From: DATJPR01 sp963752915
GTDB lineage: Bacteria; Bacteroidota; Ignavibacteria; UBA10030; UBA6906
Direction: 5' to 3'
DNA: 64,000 nucleotides
NCBI GenBank assembly: GCA_963752915.1
Contig: CAVVZZ010000001.1
Coordinates: forward strand, 78,934 to 142,933
This document shows, in pieces, positions 42,351 through 50,534 of the stretch. The position numbers were made by a program, and so were the translations under genes. Position 1 is the first letter of the stretch. Every line of letters begins with the position of its first letter. Under the pieces are notes generated by a model. That model searched no databases. It worked only from the letters and a program-made list of their open reading frames with translations, and had not been told where the DNA came from.

Positions 42351-44507
42351 CTATGAGGAGGAGTTGGGTTCTGTCTGGTGTCCGGGACTGGCCGGGATGT
42401 TAAGCCCGCGAAGGGTTCGCAAGCCGTTGATGATCACGAGAAGCGCGGCCCCATCGTCGGCAAGGAGAGCGAGCCAAAGGGTGGCGATTCCCGTGACGCT
42501 CAGGACGAGGAACGCGGCCTTGATCACCAGCGCAAGAGTGATGTTCTGCCGGATGATGGCGATGGTCTTCTTGCTGAGGGAGAGGAGCGGCGGAAGAGCG
42601 AGCAGGTTGTCACTCATGAGGACGACGTCCGCCGTCTCGAGCGCCGCGTCGGACCCGTTTCCGCCCATCGCTATCCCTACGGACGCAGCAGCGAGCGCCG
42701 GCGCATCGTTGATGCCATCGCCAACCATCGCAACGGGACCTCCGCGCGCGCGCAGATCGGTGACTGCCCGGACCTTGTCGTCCGGCAACAGGGAACCGCT
42801 CCAATCGTCGAGCCCGATCTCTTCGGAAAGAACTCGTGCGGATTCACTGGCGTCGCCGGAGAGCATCACAAGATTCTTCAGGCCTTGAGCACGAAGGCTG
42901 CTCACGAGGGCCCGGCTCTCCCGGCGCATGGAATCCCGAAACGCGATCACGCCCAGAGGCTGGTCTTCGCTCCCGACGGACAGAGTGGTTTTCCCGGCGG
43001 CTTCAAACTGTTTCACCGCCTCGACGAGTTTGGGCGTATCGAAACGCTTCTCGACTGCAAGGCCGTGGTTGCCGAGGAACACTTCCCTGCCGTCCACCAC
43101 CGCACGGATTCCACGCCCGGGCAGGGCCTCGAAGCGGTCTACACGCACCCGGGAATGTTCGATACCCCGGAGCGCCGCTTCCCGGAGAATCGCCGACCCG
43201 AGTTGATGTTCGGATCGTTGTTCGATTGCCGCAATGAGCGCCAGGAGGGCCTTCGGCTCGATGCCGTTCAATGGGACCAGATCGGTGAGTTGGAGCCGGC
43301 CTTCGGTGAGTGTGCCGGTCTTGTCGAACGCGATCGATCGAAGGCGGGCAAGGGTCTCAAAATGCTTGCCTCCTTTGACGAGGATCCCGCTGCGCGCGGC
43401 GGCAGTCAAGGCCGAAACGAACGTCACAGGCGTTGAGATCACGAGCGCGCACGGGCACGAGATGACCAGCAGGATGAGAGCGCGGTAGAACCAGACCGCG
43501 AACGGCTCCCCAAAGAGTATCGGGGGGACAACGGTGACGGTGAGCGCTCCAACGAGGACAAACCAGGTATACCGCCCTGCAAATCGATCCATTGATGTTT
43601 GGATCGGTGCTTTCTGGTGCTGGGCCTCTTCGACGAGATGAATAATGTGCGAGAGGCGGGTCTCTTCAAATGAACGGGAAACCCGGATCCTGAGTGCGCC
43701 CCGTTCGTTCATGCATCCGGCGTAGACCGCGCTGCCGACTGTTTTCTCCACTGCGAGAGGCTCGCCTGTCAGCATTGCTTCGGATACCGTTGATTCTCCT
43801 TCCAGCACAGTCCCATCCACGGGGATTCTCATCCCGGGCCTGATGCTGACGATATCCCCGGGCGTGATCAGCTCCGCTTTCACGGACTCCTCCTTGCCGT
43901 CACGGAGAACGTTCGCTTCCGTCGGCGAAAGCGACATCAACGATTGGACGGCGCGGCGGGTGCGGGCCGATGCATACGATTCAAGGACGAGAGAGAAGGA
44001 GAACAGGACAATGACCGCGACCGCTTCTTCCCATTTGTTCACCGCGATCGCGCCCAGCGTCGCAATGACCATGAGGACGTTTGTATCGAGAACGCCGTGC
44101 CGTAGAGCCTTATAGGCCTTCACGGCAATTTCCCACCCGCCGACTGTGATCGCGAGGAGCAGAACCGTCTGGCCGGGCGTGCGCGCGCCGTTATCGAGCA
44201 GTGTGGCACCAAGCAGGCCGAAGAAGGCGGAGGCACCGATTTGGAAGGCCCTGCGATGCCGCCGGAAGAACGGTTCTCGTTCGGCAATGTGCATCCTCTC
44301 ACGGATGCCGAAACCCGCAGAACGGACCGCCCCGACAACCGCCTCGCGTGACACCGAACGGGCGACGGAGAGCTCGCAGGTCACCGGACTGAACCGGTAT
44401 CCTTGAGGACCGAGAGTCCGCTCGAGGCCTTTCCGCAGGACAGTTTCTTCCGACGTGCAGCAGACGCCGGTCACCACGAACACTCTTTCCGCGTCAGTGC
44501 GTTTCAC
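42351..44507 (-). CDS. Heavy-metal P1B-type ATPase (Zn/Cd/Co export type)
   Basis: A 718-residue exporter. A degenerate N-terminal metal domain has VFVVTGVCCTSEE at 9-21. Then follow TGEP (MLTGEPLAVE), the translocation motif SCPCALVISTP near 350, the phosphorylation site DKTGTLTEG near 395, and the hinge VAMVGDGINDAPALAAA. The usual HP of the P1B 'SEHPLA' motif is HQ (QRSEHQLGSAIL, about 431). The CPC motif and ArsR partner point to zinc or cadmium efflux. Its ATG overlaps the arsR stop, so it is co-translated with its repressor. Confidence 0.94.
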   Translation of the reverse strand: MKRTDAERVFVVTGVCCTSEETVLRKGLERTLGPQGYRFSPVTCELSVARSVSREAVVGAVRSAGFGIRERMHIAEREPFFRRHRRAFQIGASAFFGLLGATLLDNGARTPGQTVLLLAITVGGWEIAVKAYKALRHGVLDTNVLMVIATLGAIAVNKWEEAVAVIVLFSFSLVLESYASARTRRAVQSLMSLSPTEANVLRDGKEESVKAELITPGDIVSIRPGMRIPVDGTVLEGESTVSEAMLTGEPLAVEKTVGSAVYAGCMNERGALRIRVSRSFEETRLSHIIHLVEEAQHQKAPIQTSMDRFAGRYTWFVLVGALTVTVVPPILFGEPFAVWFYRALILLVISCPCALVISTPVTFVSALTAAARSGILVKGGKHFETLARLRSIAFDKTGTLTEGRLQLTDLVPLNGIEPKALLALIAAIEQRSEHQLGSAILREAALRGIEHSRVRVDRFEALPGRGIRAVVDGREVFLGNHGLAVEKRFDTPKLVEAVKQFEAAGKTTLSVGSEDQPLGVIAFRDSMRRESRALVSSLRAQGLKNLVMLSGDASESARVLSEEIGLDDWSGSLLPDDKVRAVTDLRARGGPVAMVGDGINDAPALAAASVGIAMGGNGSDAALETADVVLMSDNLLALPPLLSLSKKTIAIIRQNITLALVIKAAFLVLSVTGIATLWLALLADDGAALLVIINGLRTLRGLNIPASPGHQTEPNSSS

Positions 44508-44842
44508 TGCCGTTCCTGCACATGTCGGACGCCGAGGGAAATCAATTGTTCGATGTGTGAGTCGTCGAGCATGTAATACGCCATTTTTCCTTCTTTTCTG
44601 TACCGCACCAGACGCATTGCTTTCAGAAGGCGAAGCTGGTGTGACACCGCGGATTCAGACATCCCCGTCACCGCGGCGATATCGCTGACGCACAGCTCGT
44701 GGTTTTCCAGCGCCAGGCAGATCTTCAAACGGGTCGGATCTCCCAGGACTCTGAAGATTTCTCCCAGGCTGCGCAGGATGGCATCACCATGGATGGCCCG
44801 GCGGGCCTGCACAGCTTCGACCTTGTCTACGTATTCCATCAT
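44504..44842 (-). CDS. ArsR/SmtB-family metal-responsive repressor
   Basis: About 112 residues from the ATG at 44842. ILRSLGEIFRVLGDPTRLKICLALENHELCVSDIAAVTGMSESAVSHQLRLLKAMRLVRYRKEGKMAYYMLDDSHIEQLISL is a full winged-helix ArsR domain. The ELCVSD segment is the alpha-3 metal site region (ELCVGD in CadC/SmtB), keeping the Cys and Asp ligands, and DSHIEQL is the alpha-5 type site. Starting at 44902 instead would run through the operator. It represses the operon and is released by Zn, Cd or a similar ion. Confidence 0.93.
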   Translation of the reverse strand: MMEYVDKVEAVQARRAIHGDAILRSLGEIFRVLGDPTRLKICLALENHELCVSDIAAVTGMSESAVSHQLRLLKAMRLVRYRKEGKMAYYMLDDSHIEQLISLGVRHVQERQ

Positions 44843-44860
44843 GGTCCCGATTGAAAGATC

Positions 44861-44880
44861 AATTGAACAATTGTTCAATT
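44861..44880 (-). promoter_or_regulatory. ArsR/SmtB-type operator
   Basis: AATTGAACAATTGTTCAATT is a perfect 20-base palindrome. It contains TGAACA/TGTTCA, the half-sites known for SmtB/CadC-class repressors. It lies 18 bases before the arsR start and directly downstream of the -10 box. Confidence 0.85.
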
Positions 44881-44882
44881 GT

Positions 44883-44910
44883 AATATATGGTAGTGTTTC
44901 ACAAACGCAA
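44883..44910 (-). promoter_or_regulatory. Promoter of the arsR-ATPase operon
   Basis: Minus strand: TTGCGT, 16 bases, TATATT. The -10 box ends three bases before the operator palindrome, so bound repressor would cover the start site. Confidence 0.7.
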
Positions 44911-44929
44911 GGGGCGTCCGGGAATGCCC

Positions 44930-45754
44930 TCACCTCCGGAGATCGCGCAATCCGTGTTCACACACCGCCGTGCCACGGCGCTTCACCTCCTGGAACCGGT
45001 CCCAACAGGCATCCGAAACCGCCTGGCGTGCATGCCAGATGTGGTACTGAATCGCAAGGTTGCGCATCGATTTCCCCTTCACCCCGACCAGCGACAGCCG
45101 GTACTGCACGTCGGAGTCTTCACCGCACCCGGGACCGTCGTACATCTCGTCGAACCCGTTGATCTCTTCCAGATCGCGCTTCGCCACGGAGAAGTTGCAG
45201 CCCAGCATCCCACGAACGTTTCGCAGAAGCACTTTCCGGACAATGGCGCTCGGAATTCTAATGCCGTCTTCAACCCGCAACGACCTGCCGCGAAGGCCGT
45301 CCATCCATTCCGCCGCACGGTACTGTTCGAACGCTCCCGACCGGACCCGTTCCAGCGTGAGCAATCGCGCCCAGCGCTCGCTGGTTTCGACACGCCGACC
45401 CAGAAGCGCCCGTCCATCTTCATGCTGGGTCCAATGGTCCAGAAGAAAATGCTTTGACGGTAGACAGTCACCGTCCGTAAAGACGATCCACCCTGCGCGC
45501 GAGGCCCGGATCGCATTATTCAGCATGATGTTCTTCCGCCATCCGCGGTCTTCATGCCAGAGGTGGTTGATGGCAAAGGGATACTCATGCTTTGCCTCCG
45601 CGATGACTTCTCCGACGTCGGGCCCCGACCCATCGTCGGCGATGATGACTTCGAAGTCCTTCAGAGACTGACGGCCGAGCGCCGCGAAGACATACCGAAG
45701 GAACTCCGGCTTGTTATAGACGGCCACCACAAGAGAGATCCGGGGAGAGGACAT
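44930..45754 (-). CDS. Family 2 glycosyltransferase
   Basis: 274 residues. GT-A fold: RISLVVAVYNKPEFLRYVFAALGRQS, FEVIIADDGSG, WIVFTDGDCLPSKHFL with the DGD metal motif, and GFDEMYDGPGCGEDSDVQYRLSLVGVKG, where the ED pair is the usual catalytic region. The long ER/DK-rich middle suits a lipid-linked saccharide acceptor. I start at 45754, where the upstream region is spacer. It follows amrS by 20 bases and is separate from the main polysaccharide cluster. Confidence 0.9.
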   Translation of the reverse strand: MSSPRISLVVAVYNKPEFLRYVFAALGRQSLKDFEVIIADDGSGPDVGEVIAEAKHEYPFAINHLWHEDRGWRKNIMLNNAIRASRAGWIVFTDGDCLPSKHFLLDHWTQHEDGRALLGRRVETSERWARLLTLERVRSGAFEQYRAAEWMDGLRGRSLRVEDGIRIPSAIVRKVLLRNVRGMLGCNFSVAKRDLEEINGFDEMYDGPGCGEDSDVQYRLSLVGVKGKSMRNLAIQYHIWHARQAVSDACWDRFQEVKRRGTAVCEHGLRDLRR

Positions 45755-45774
45755 GGAAGGTTTGCGTTGGAGGG

Positions 45775-46833
45775 CTAATTCCAGATTCCGGGAATTCTGA
45801 CGGAGCAATGAGGACACGTCCCTTCGTGGAGTGTCATCCTGCGTATGGTGAATCCCTCGCGGACAATGAGGAGTTCCTTGCACGACGGGCAATACGTGTT
45901 TTCGTTGCTGCCGGTCATCCCCGGCAAATTTCCCGCATACACGAAATGCAGACCGCTCTCGCGGCCGATTTCCGCTGCGCGCATGAGCGTCTTCGCCGGC
46001 GTCCGTTCAACATCCTGCATCTGATAATCCGGATGAAAAGCGGTGACGTGCCAGGGGATATCCGGGGAGACCGAGGAGAGGAAGGCGGCAATGTCGCGCA
46101 ACTCGCCGTCAGAGTCGTTGAATCCCGGGACGACAAGCGTAACAATTTCCACCCACACGCCTTCGTGCTTCAGGAGCTTGATGGTGTCGAGGACGTTCTG
46201 CAGCTTCCCACCCAGCTGCTGGTAGTTCTTTTGCCGGAAACTTTTGAGGTCGATCTTGTAGCAATCGATATACGGCCTGATGTACTTAATCACTTCCGGC
46301 GTTCCGTTGCCGTTCGACACATACGAACATTTGATCCCCACCGCTTTTGCCAGTCGGAACACTTCAACAGCCCACTCGCTCGTGATGAGGGGTTCGTTAT
46401 AGGTGCTGGTCAACACGGGCGCATGATGCCGGACGGCAAGGTCGACAATCTCCTCGGCACGTATCGGCTCAGGCGCAGCATTCGCTGAGGGGTTCCGCAA
46501 TATCTGGGAGGTCAACCAGTTCTGGCAGTAGGAACAATGGTAGTCGCAGCCCAGCATGCCGAAACTCAGGGCGCGGGCACCCGGAAGAACGTGGAAGAAG
46601 GGTTTCTTCTCGATAGGATCAAGGGCCAGACCGGCGGCATAGCCGGTCGGGACTTTCAAGACACCATGATCGTTGAACCGGACTTTGCAGATGCCCTCAT
46701 GCCCGGGCGGGATCCTGCACCGGTGGCCGCACGCGAGACACCGAACCCATTCGTCCTCCATCTGTTCGACCAACTCCCCGACCCGTACATGCCCGCCGAG
46801 AAGATCGCGCAGCGTCTGTGTCTTTTCAAGCAT
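45775..46833 (-). CDS. amrS: AmmeMemoRadiSam system radical SAM enzyme
   Basis: A 352-residue radical SAM protein of the AmrS family. N-terminal CLACGHRCRIPPGHEGIC, then the cluster motif CDYHCSYCQNW (FGMLGCDYHCSYC), PEVIKYIRPYIDCYKIDLKSF, and a C-terminal zinc-ribbon-like segment (YCPSCKELL, CPHCSVRIPG). It is the radical SAM member of the AMMECR1-Memo-radical SAM triad; function is unresolved and may involve modification or repair. AMMECR1 and Memo genes are not adjacent here. Confidence 0.93.
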   Translation of the reverse strand: MLEKTQTLRDLLGGHVRVGELVEQMEDEWVRCLACGHRCRIPPGHEGICKVRFNDHGVLKVPTGYAAGLALDPIEKKPFFHVLPGARALSFGMLGCDYHCSYCQNWLTSQILRNPSANAAPEPIRAEEIVDLAVRHHAPVLTSTYNEPLITSEWAVEVFRLAKAVGIKCSYVSNGNGTPEVIKYIRPYIDCYKIDLKSFRQKNYQQLGGKLQNVLDTIKLLKHEGVWVEIVTLVVPGFNDSDGELRDIAAFLSSVSPDIPWHVTAFHPDYQMQDVERTPAKTLMRAAEIGRESGLHFVYAGNLPGMTGSNENTYCPSCKELLIVREGFTIRRMTLHEGTCPHCSVRIPGIWN

Positions 46834-46957
46834 TTCGGCCCCACCTCATCATTGAAATAGTACGAATTGGCCGGATGACTATCAAACCATCGCCGTGCAA
46901 CACCAGCGTGCCGATATCGTACATAAAGGGAGATTAACACCTCATCAAGGTATCACA

Positions 46958-47161
46958 ATGGTGAAATTCCTTCTCTGGCTCATCCTGCTCCTCCTTTGCT
47001 GGCCGATCGCGATCATTGCTCTTATCCTCTACCCCTTCATCTGGCTGCTCCTTCTCCCATTCCGCGTGCTGGGATTCGCCGTCGATGGCGCGTTCGCCTT
47101 CGTACGCGCTCTCTTCATGTTGCCTGCAAGAATTCTCGGTGGAAATCCCGGGGGAAGGTGA
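46958..47161 (+). CDS. Small two-helix membrane protein
   Basis: 67 residues: MVKFLLWLILLLLCWPIAIIALILYPFIWLLLLPFRVLGFAVDGAFAFVRALFMLPARILGG. Two hydrophobic segments with the W/P pattern of short DUF-type membrane peptides. AAGG lies nine bases before the ATG. Function unknown. An upstream start would give a charged extension with no value, so I prefer 46958. Confidence 0.6.
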   Translation: MVKFLLWLILLLLCWPIAIIALILYPFIWLLLLPFRVLGFAVDGAFAFVRALFMLPARILGGNPGGR

Positions 47162-47172
47162 AGCGGCGTGTT

Positions 47173-47610
47173 CTACCGCTCCTTCGTACGTGCGAGCATT
47201 TTGAGATCGGCGGGCATGGGATGAAGTGCGTCCAACGTGACCACTTTCATCTTGTGCTCGGCATTCGTCAGAACAATCTCCATCGATGGTGAGAATTCGG
47301 AGAGGACTTGCCGGCATGCACCGCAGGGAGGAAGGAAAGCGTGATCATCGGAGGCAATGGCAATTGAACGAAATATCGTCTTCCCCGACATCACTGCCTG
47401 GAAGACCGCATTCCGTTCCGCACATATCGTTAACGAGTACGAACTGTTTTCAACATTGCACCCTTCAAAAATCTCCCCACCCTCGGTCAGGAGCGCCGCA
47501 CCAACCCGGAAGCGTGAATACGGAGCATACGCGTGCTCCTTCGCGTTCGCAGCACGCCGGACGAGCTCTTCACGCTCTTTGATGGAGGTCTTCGCCTGTC
47601 CCTTTTGCAT
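47173..47610 (-). CDS. cdd: Cytidine deaminase
   Basis: 145 residues. YSRFRVGAALLTEGGEIFEGCNVENSSYSLTICAERNAVF contains the CAE motif (Cys as in the tetrameric class), and LPPCGACRQVLSEF supplies the other two zinc cysteines. It converts cytidine and deoxycytidine to uridine. The longer reading frame upstream (to 47730) would add 40 residues without family match. Confidence 0.96.
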   Translation of the reverse strand: MQKGQAKTSIKEREELVRRAANAKEHAYAPYSRFRVGAALLTEGGEIFEGCNVENSSYSLTICAERNAVFQAVMSGKTIFRSIAIASDDHAFLPPCGACRQVLSEFSPSMEIVLTNAEHKMKVVTLDALHPMPADLKMLARTKER

Positions 47611-47747
47611 TAATTCCTTTTCATCTGTGTTGAATAAGGTAGAAATCCGCACAGTGAATTGCAATCCGCGGAACCCTGCGAAGCAACAGAGAGTTCCATC
47701 AGTGTGCAGATGCAAAGCTCTGTTGCACAAGTGGGGGTCGTTGGCTC

Positions 47748-48227
47748 ATGAATCGACGCGTGCTTTTTCTTTTCTTCCTCCTTCTGCTTTCAATGTCCGC
47801 GGTCATGGCGCAGAACCGATTTGGCTTCGGCTTTGTTTTTGGAGAACCGACGGGACTCAGTTGGAAATACAAACTTGACCGGATGAATGCGTTTGATGGA
47901 GTCATCGGTTTCTCACCCGAGGATCGGTTCAGGATCCACGCGGACTATCTCTGGTCAAGCCATCCGTTTAATGACGGGGCCTTCTCGCTCCACTACGGAC
48001 TCGGCGCAGCGATAGGGTTCGGGAGGACGACGTATCTTGCGGCCAACCGCGGATATTTCATCCGCACCCAGGAGCTGGGGTTCGCGGCGCGGGTCCCTGT
48101 CGGCATCGATTATGCAATCCCCCGGTCTCCGTGCGAAGTCTACGTCGAGCTGGCGCCGATTATCATCCTCACTCCCGATGCAGGTGTGGGCATCGACGCA
48201 GGACTCGGCATCCGCATTTATCCATGA
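47748..48227 (+). CDS. Small outer-membrane beta-barrel protein
   Basis: 159 residues with a signal peptide (VLFLFFLLLLSMSAVMAQ), then barrel strands alternating aromatic residues (NRFGFGFVFGEPTGLSWKYKL, FSLHYGLGAAIGFGR, FGARVPVGIDYAI) and ending IDAGLGIRIYP. It looks like the small 'LGFG-IGARIPVG' barrel proteins of Bacteroidota of unknown role. Its stop is 16 bases before pdxH. Confidence 0.75.
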   Translation: MNRRVLFLFFLLLLSMSAVMAQNRFGFGFVFGEPTGLSWKYKLDRMNAFDGVIGFSPEDRFRIHADYLWSSHPFNDGAFSLHYGLGAAIGFGRTTYLAANRGYFIRTQELGFAARVPVGIDYAIPRSPCEVYVELAPIIILTPDAGVGIDAGLGIRIYP

Positions 48228-48243
48228 ACTCTTCCGATACCGA

Positions 48244-48849
48244 ATGAACGAGCGCTTCGAGGACAGCCTCGACCCCGATCCTCTGGTACAGTTTCGCGCA
48301 TGGTTCGATGAAGCGGTCCGCCGGAATGCGCCGCAGCCGGATGCCATGACGCTCGCGACGAGCACACCCGATGGCCATCCATCGGCGCGCATCGTCCTCC
48401 TGAAGAAAGCAGACCAGCAGGGGTTTGTGTTTGTCTCGAACTACCGGAGCAGAAAAGGGAAGGAGATTGACGCTAACCCTGAGGGGACCCTCGTTTTTCA
48501 CTGGCCCACGCTCGAACGCCAGGTGCGGATTGAAGGCTCATTCGCAAAGACTTCCGCAGAAGAATCCGATCAGCTGTTCGCGGCGAGAGCACGTGACCAT
48601 CAACTGAGCTCGGCTGCCTCTCCACAGAGCGACGTGATTACGCTTGACGATCTTGACCGGCGTTACAGTGAAGCGGAGAGACAGTATGCCGGAGCCGAAG
48701 TCCAACGGCCGACGCACTGGGGCGGATATCGTTTGCGTCCGCGACAGATGGAATTCTGGCAACACCGTTTTGCACGGATGAACGATCGCCTGTTGTATGT
48801 CTGGAACGCGGAGCGATCCATCTGGGACAGAATGCGGCTGGCCCCGTAG
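48244..48849 (+). CDS. pdxH: Pyridoxamine 5'-phosphate oxidase
   Basis: 201 residues. DPLVQFRAWFDEAVR, MTLATSTPDGHPSARIVLLKKADQQGFVFVSNYRSRKGKEIDANPEGTLVFHWPTLERQVRIEGS (FMN site), SPQSDVI and WGGYRLRPRQMEFWQ are all present. Makes PLP from PNP or PMP. The N-terminus is shorter than in E. coli. It converges with pdxJ, so both last steps of DXP-dependent vitamin B6 synthesis sit together. Confidence 0.96.
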   Translation: MNERFEDSLDPDPLVQFRAWFDEAVRRNAPQPDAMTLATSTPDGHPSARIVLLKKADQQGFVFVSNYRSRKGKEIDANPEGTLVFHWPTLERQVRIEGSFAKTSAEESDQLFAARARDHQLSSAASPQSDVITLDDLDRRYSEAERQYAGAEVQRPTHWGGYRLRPRQMEFWQHRFARMNDRLLYVWNAERSIWDRMRLAP

Positions 48850-48852
48850 TCC

Positions 48853-49569
48853 TCACCTGCCGCCGATCGCTCTGAGCATCTCTTTCACCGCGGCATCAAT
48901 CCCCACAAAAACGGCGCGCGAAATGACGGCGTGGCCGATGCTCACCTCATCGATCTCTTGTATCGCGGTAAACGGGATGATGTTCAGATAGTTGAGCCCG
49001 TGACCCGCGTTCACGGTCATGCCCAGCTCCCGGGCGTAGCGTGCAATCTCCGCGACCTGACGAAGGAGTTCCATCTGCGTTCGTTCATTACGCGCGTTGG
49101 CGTACTCGCCGGTGTGGATTTCCACCGTGTCCGCCTCGGCTTCGCGCGCGGCTTCGATTTGTTCGCGAAGGGGATCCACGAACATGCTGACGCGGATTTC
49201 GTGTTTGTGAAGCTCGTTTACGACGCCCCGCAGGTAATGCCTGTTGCCCCGTACGTCCAGTCCTCCCTCCGTCGTCAGCTCCTGTCGCCGCTCGGGAACG
49301 AGTGTCGCAAGCTCGGGGAGCACGTCGATCGCAATCTTGATGATCTCCTCGGTCGCCGCCATTTCGAGATCGAGTTTTGTCTTCACGGTCTCCCGAAGCA
49401 GCCGTACATCCCGGTCGTTGATATGCCGGCGGTCTTCACGGAGATGACAAACGATCCCGCGTGCCCCTGCAAGCTCGCAGAGGTGGGCGGCGGTCACCGG
49501 GTCCGGTTCCACGCCCCCGCGGGCTTCCCGCAACGTTGCGATATGGTCGATGTTGATGGTGAGATTCAT
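48853..49569 (-). CDS. pdxJ: Pyridoxine 5'-phosphate synthase
   Basis: 238 residues, TIM barrel: MNLTINIDHIATLREARGGVEPDPVTAAHLCELAGARGIVCHLREDRRHINDRDV, EIHTGEYA, and VNAGHGLNYLNI carry the catalytic Glu, His and His positions. It condenses 3-amino-1-hydroxyacetone-1-phosphate with DXP. The long upstream extension to 49767 overlaps the YbbR gene and is spurious. It starts five bases after the YbbR stop at 49574, in the same operon. Confidence 0.97.
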   Translation of the reverse strand: MNLTINIDHIATLREARGGVEPDPVTAAHLCELAGARGIVCHLREDRRHINDRDVRLLRETVKTKLDLEMAATEEIIKIAIDVLPELATLVPERRQELTTEGGLDVRGNRHYLRGVVNELHKHEIRVSMFVDPLREQIEAAREAEADTVEIHTGEYANARNERTQMELLRQVAEIARYARELGMTVNAGHGLNYLNIIPFTAIQEIDEVSIGHAVISRAVFVGIDAAVKEMLRAIGGR

Positions 49570-49573
49570 GGCC

Positions 49574-50497
49574 TTACAACCTCCTGCGAACAACGTATTG
49601 AAGATGATCCGGCTTTCTCGCGACGACTTGCACTCCGGGCGGCGCGACGATGTCGGGGTCGACATACCCGGACGAATCCGCCACCACGTTGCGATAGTCC
49701 ACACTGACGTGAAAGTCATCCGTGGAGATGTTCGACAGCTGGCGGATCCCTCCACGGATGACGACATCGATTTTCGGGGGAATCAGGATCAGCTCCCTGC
49801 TGGGTTCCACTTCCCTGACCTCAACGAGAAGACCGCTCACGGTTTTCTCGGCAAACGGCTCGATGTCCGCCGAGAGATGGACCGACGGGGCGGAGAACTG
49901 GACGATATGTGAACCCGCCGGCGCAAGGGGGAGATCCGCTTCGAGCGGAGCACGGAGGTTGTCGAAATTGCCATGCACGGTAGTCCAGGAATCGATCGAT
50001 CGCAGCACGTCGCTCGAGCCGAGAATCGTGACGCTGTCCGGGACAATCACCGTCGTCCCCACCTGGCCGTACCCTTCCTTGAATGCCATCTGGCAGTCCA
50101 GGACGATCGGGACAGTTTTTTGCGCCTGCTGGTCGAGCTGCACGTAGATGGATTCCGGTGACATTTCCACCAGCTGCAGGCCCATCCGTGATGACAACTT
50201 TTCCGCAACGTCGGAAAACGTTATCGCTTTCTTCCCTCCGGTGAAGAGCTGCACCGGGAACGTCAGGGTCAGATCGGACGTCCAGAGCGCCGTCGCCATC
50301 TGCCAACCCTTGCCGTGCAGCTTCAGCGTAATCGTGGGCGGAATGGACGAGCTGATGGCTTTCCCGAGAGGAATGTTCTCGATCTTCAATGGCGCCTGAA
50401 CCGTCACCTGATATTCATCGCTGATGGACACGGAAAACCAGACGAGGACTCCGAACGCCAGTGAAAGGATGACGATATGCATGCCTTTGAACGACAT
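49574..50497 (-). CDS. YbbR-domain protein
   Basis: 307 residues. An N-terminal membrane anchor (HIVILSLAFGVLVWFSVSI) is followed by YbbR-like repeats, with phrases such as VTVQAPLKIENIPLGKAI, VPDSVTILGSSDVLRSIDSWTTVHG and PPKIDVVIRGGIRQLSN. YbbR proteins regulate the diadenylate cyclase CdaA in Firmicutes; the cyclase is not adjacent here, so that role cannot be assumed. Confidence 0.85.
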   Translation of the reverse strand: MSFKGMHIVILSLAFGVLVWFSVSISDEYQVTVQAPLKIENIPLGKAISSSIPPTITLKLHGKGWQMATALWTSDLTLTFPVQLFTGGKKAITFSDVAEKLSSRMGLQLVEMSPESIYVQLDQQAQKTVPIVLDCQMAFKEGYGQVGTTVIVPDSVTILGSSDVLRSIDSWTTVHGNFDNLRAPLEADLPLAPAGSHIVQFSAPSVHLSADIEPFAEKTVSGLLVEVREVEPSRELILIPPKIDVVIRGGIRQLSNISTDDFHVSVDYRNVVADSSGYVDPDIVAPPGVQVVARKPDHLQYVVRRRL

Positions 50498-50534
50498 GGG
50501 TTACGTCCCTCGTACGACAACAGAACGACTGTGA

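Noticed and set aside
44842..44902. Longer ArsR start at 44902
   Set aside because: It would put the perfect operator inside the coding region and add 20 residues with no family counterpart.
48853..49767. Longer pdxJ with 66 extra N-terminal residues
   Set aside because: The extension overlaps the YbbR coding region, and PdxJ normally starts at MNLTINIDHIATLR-like.
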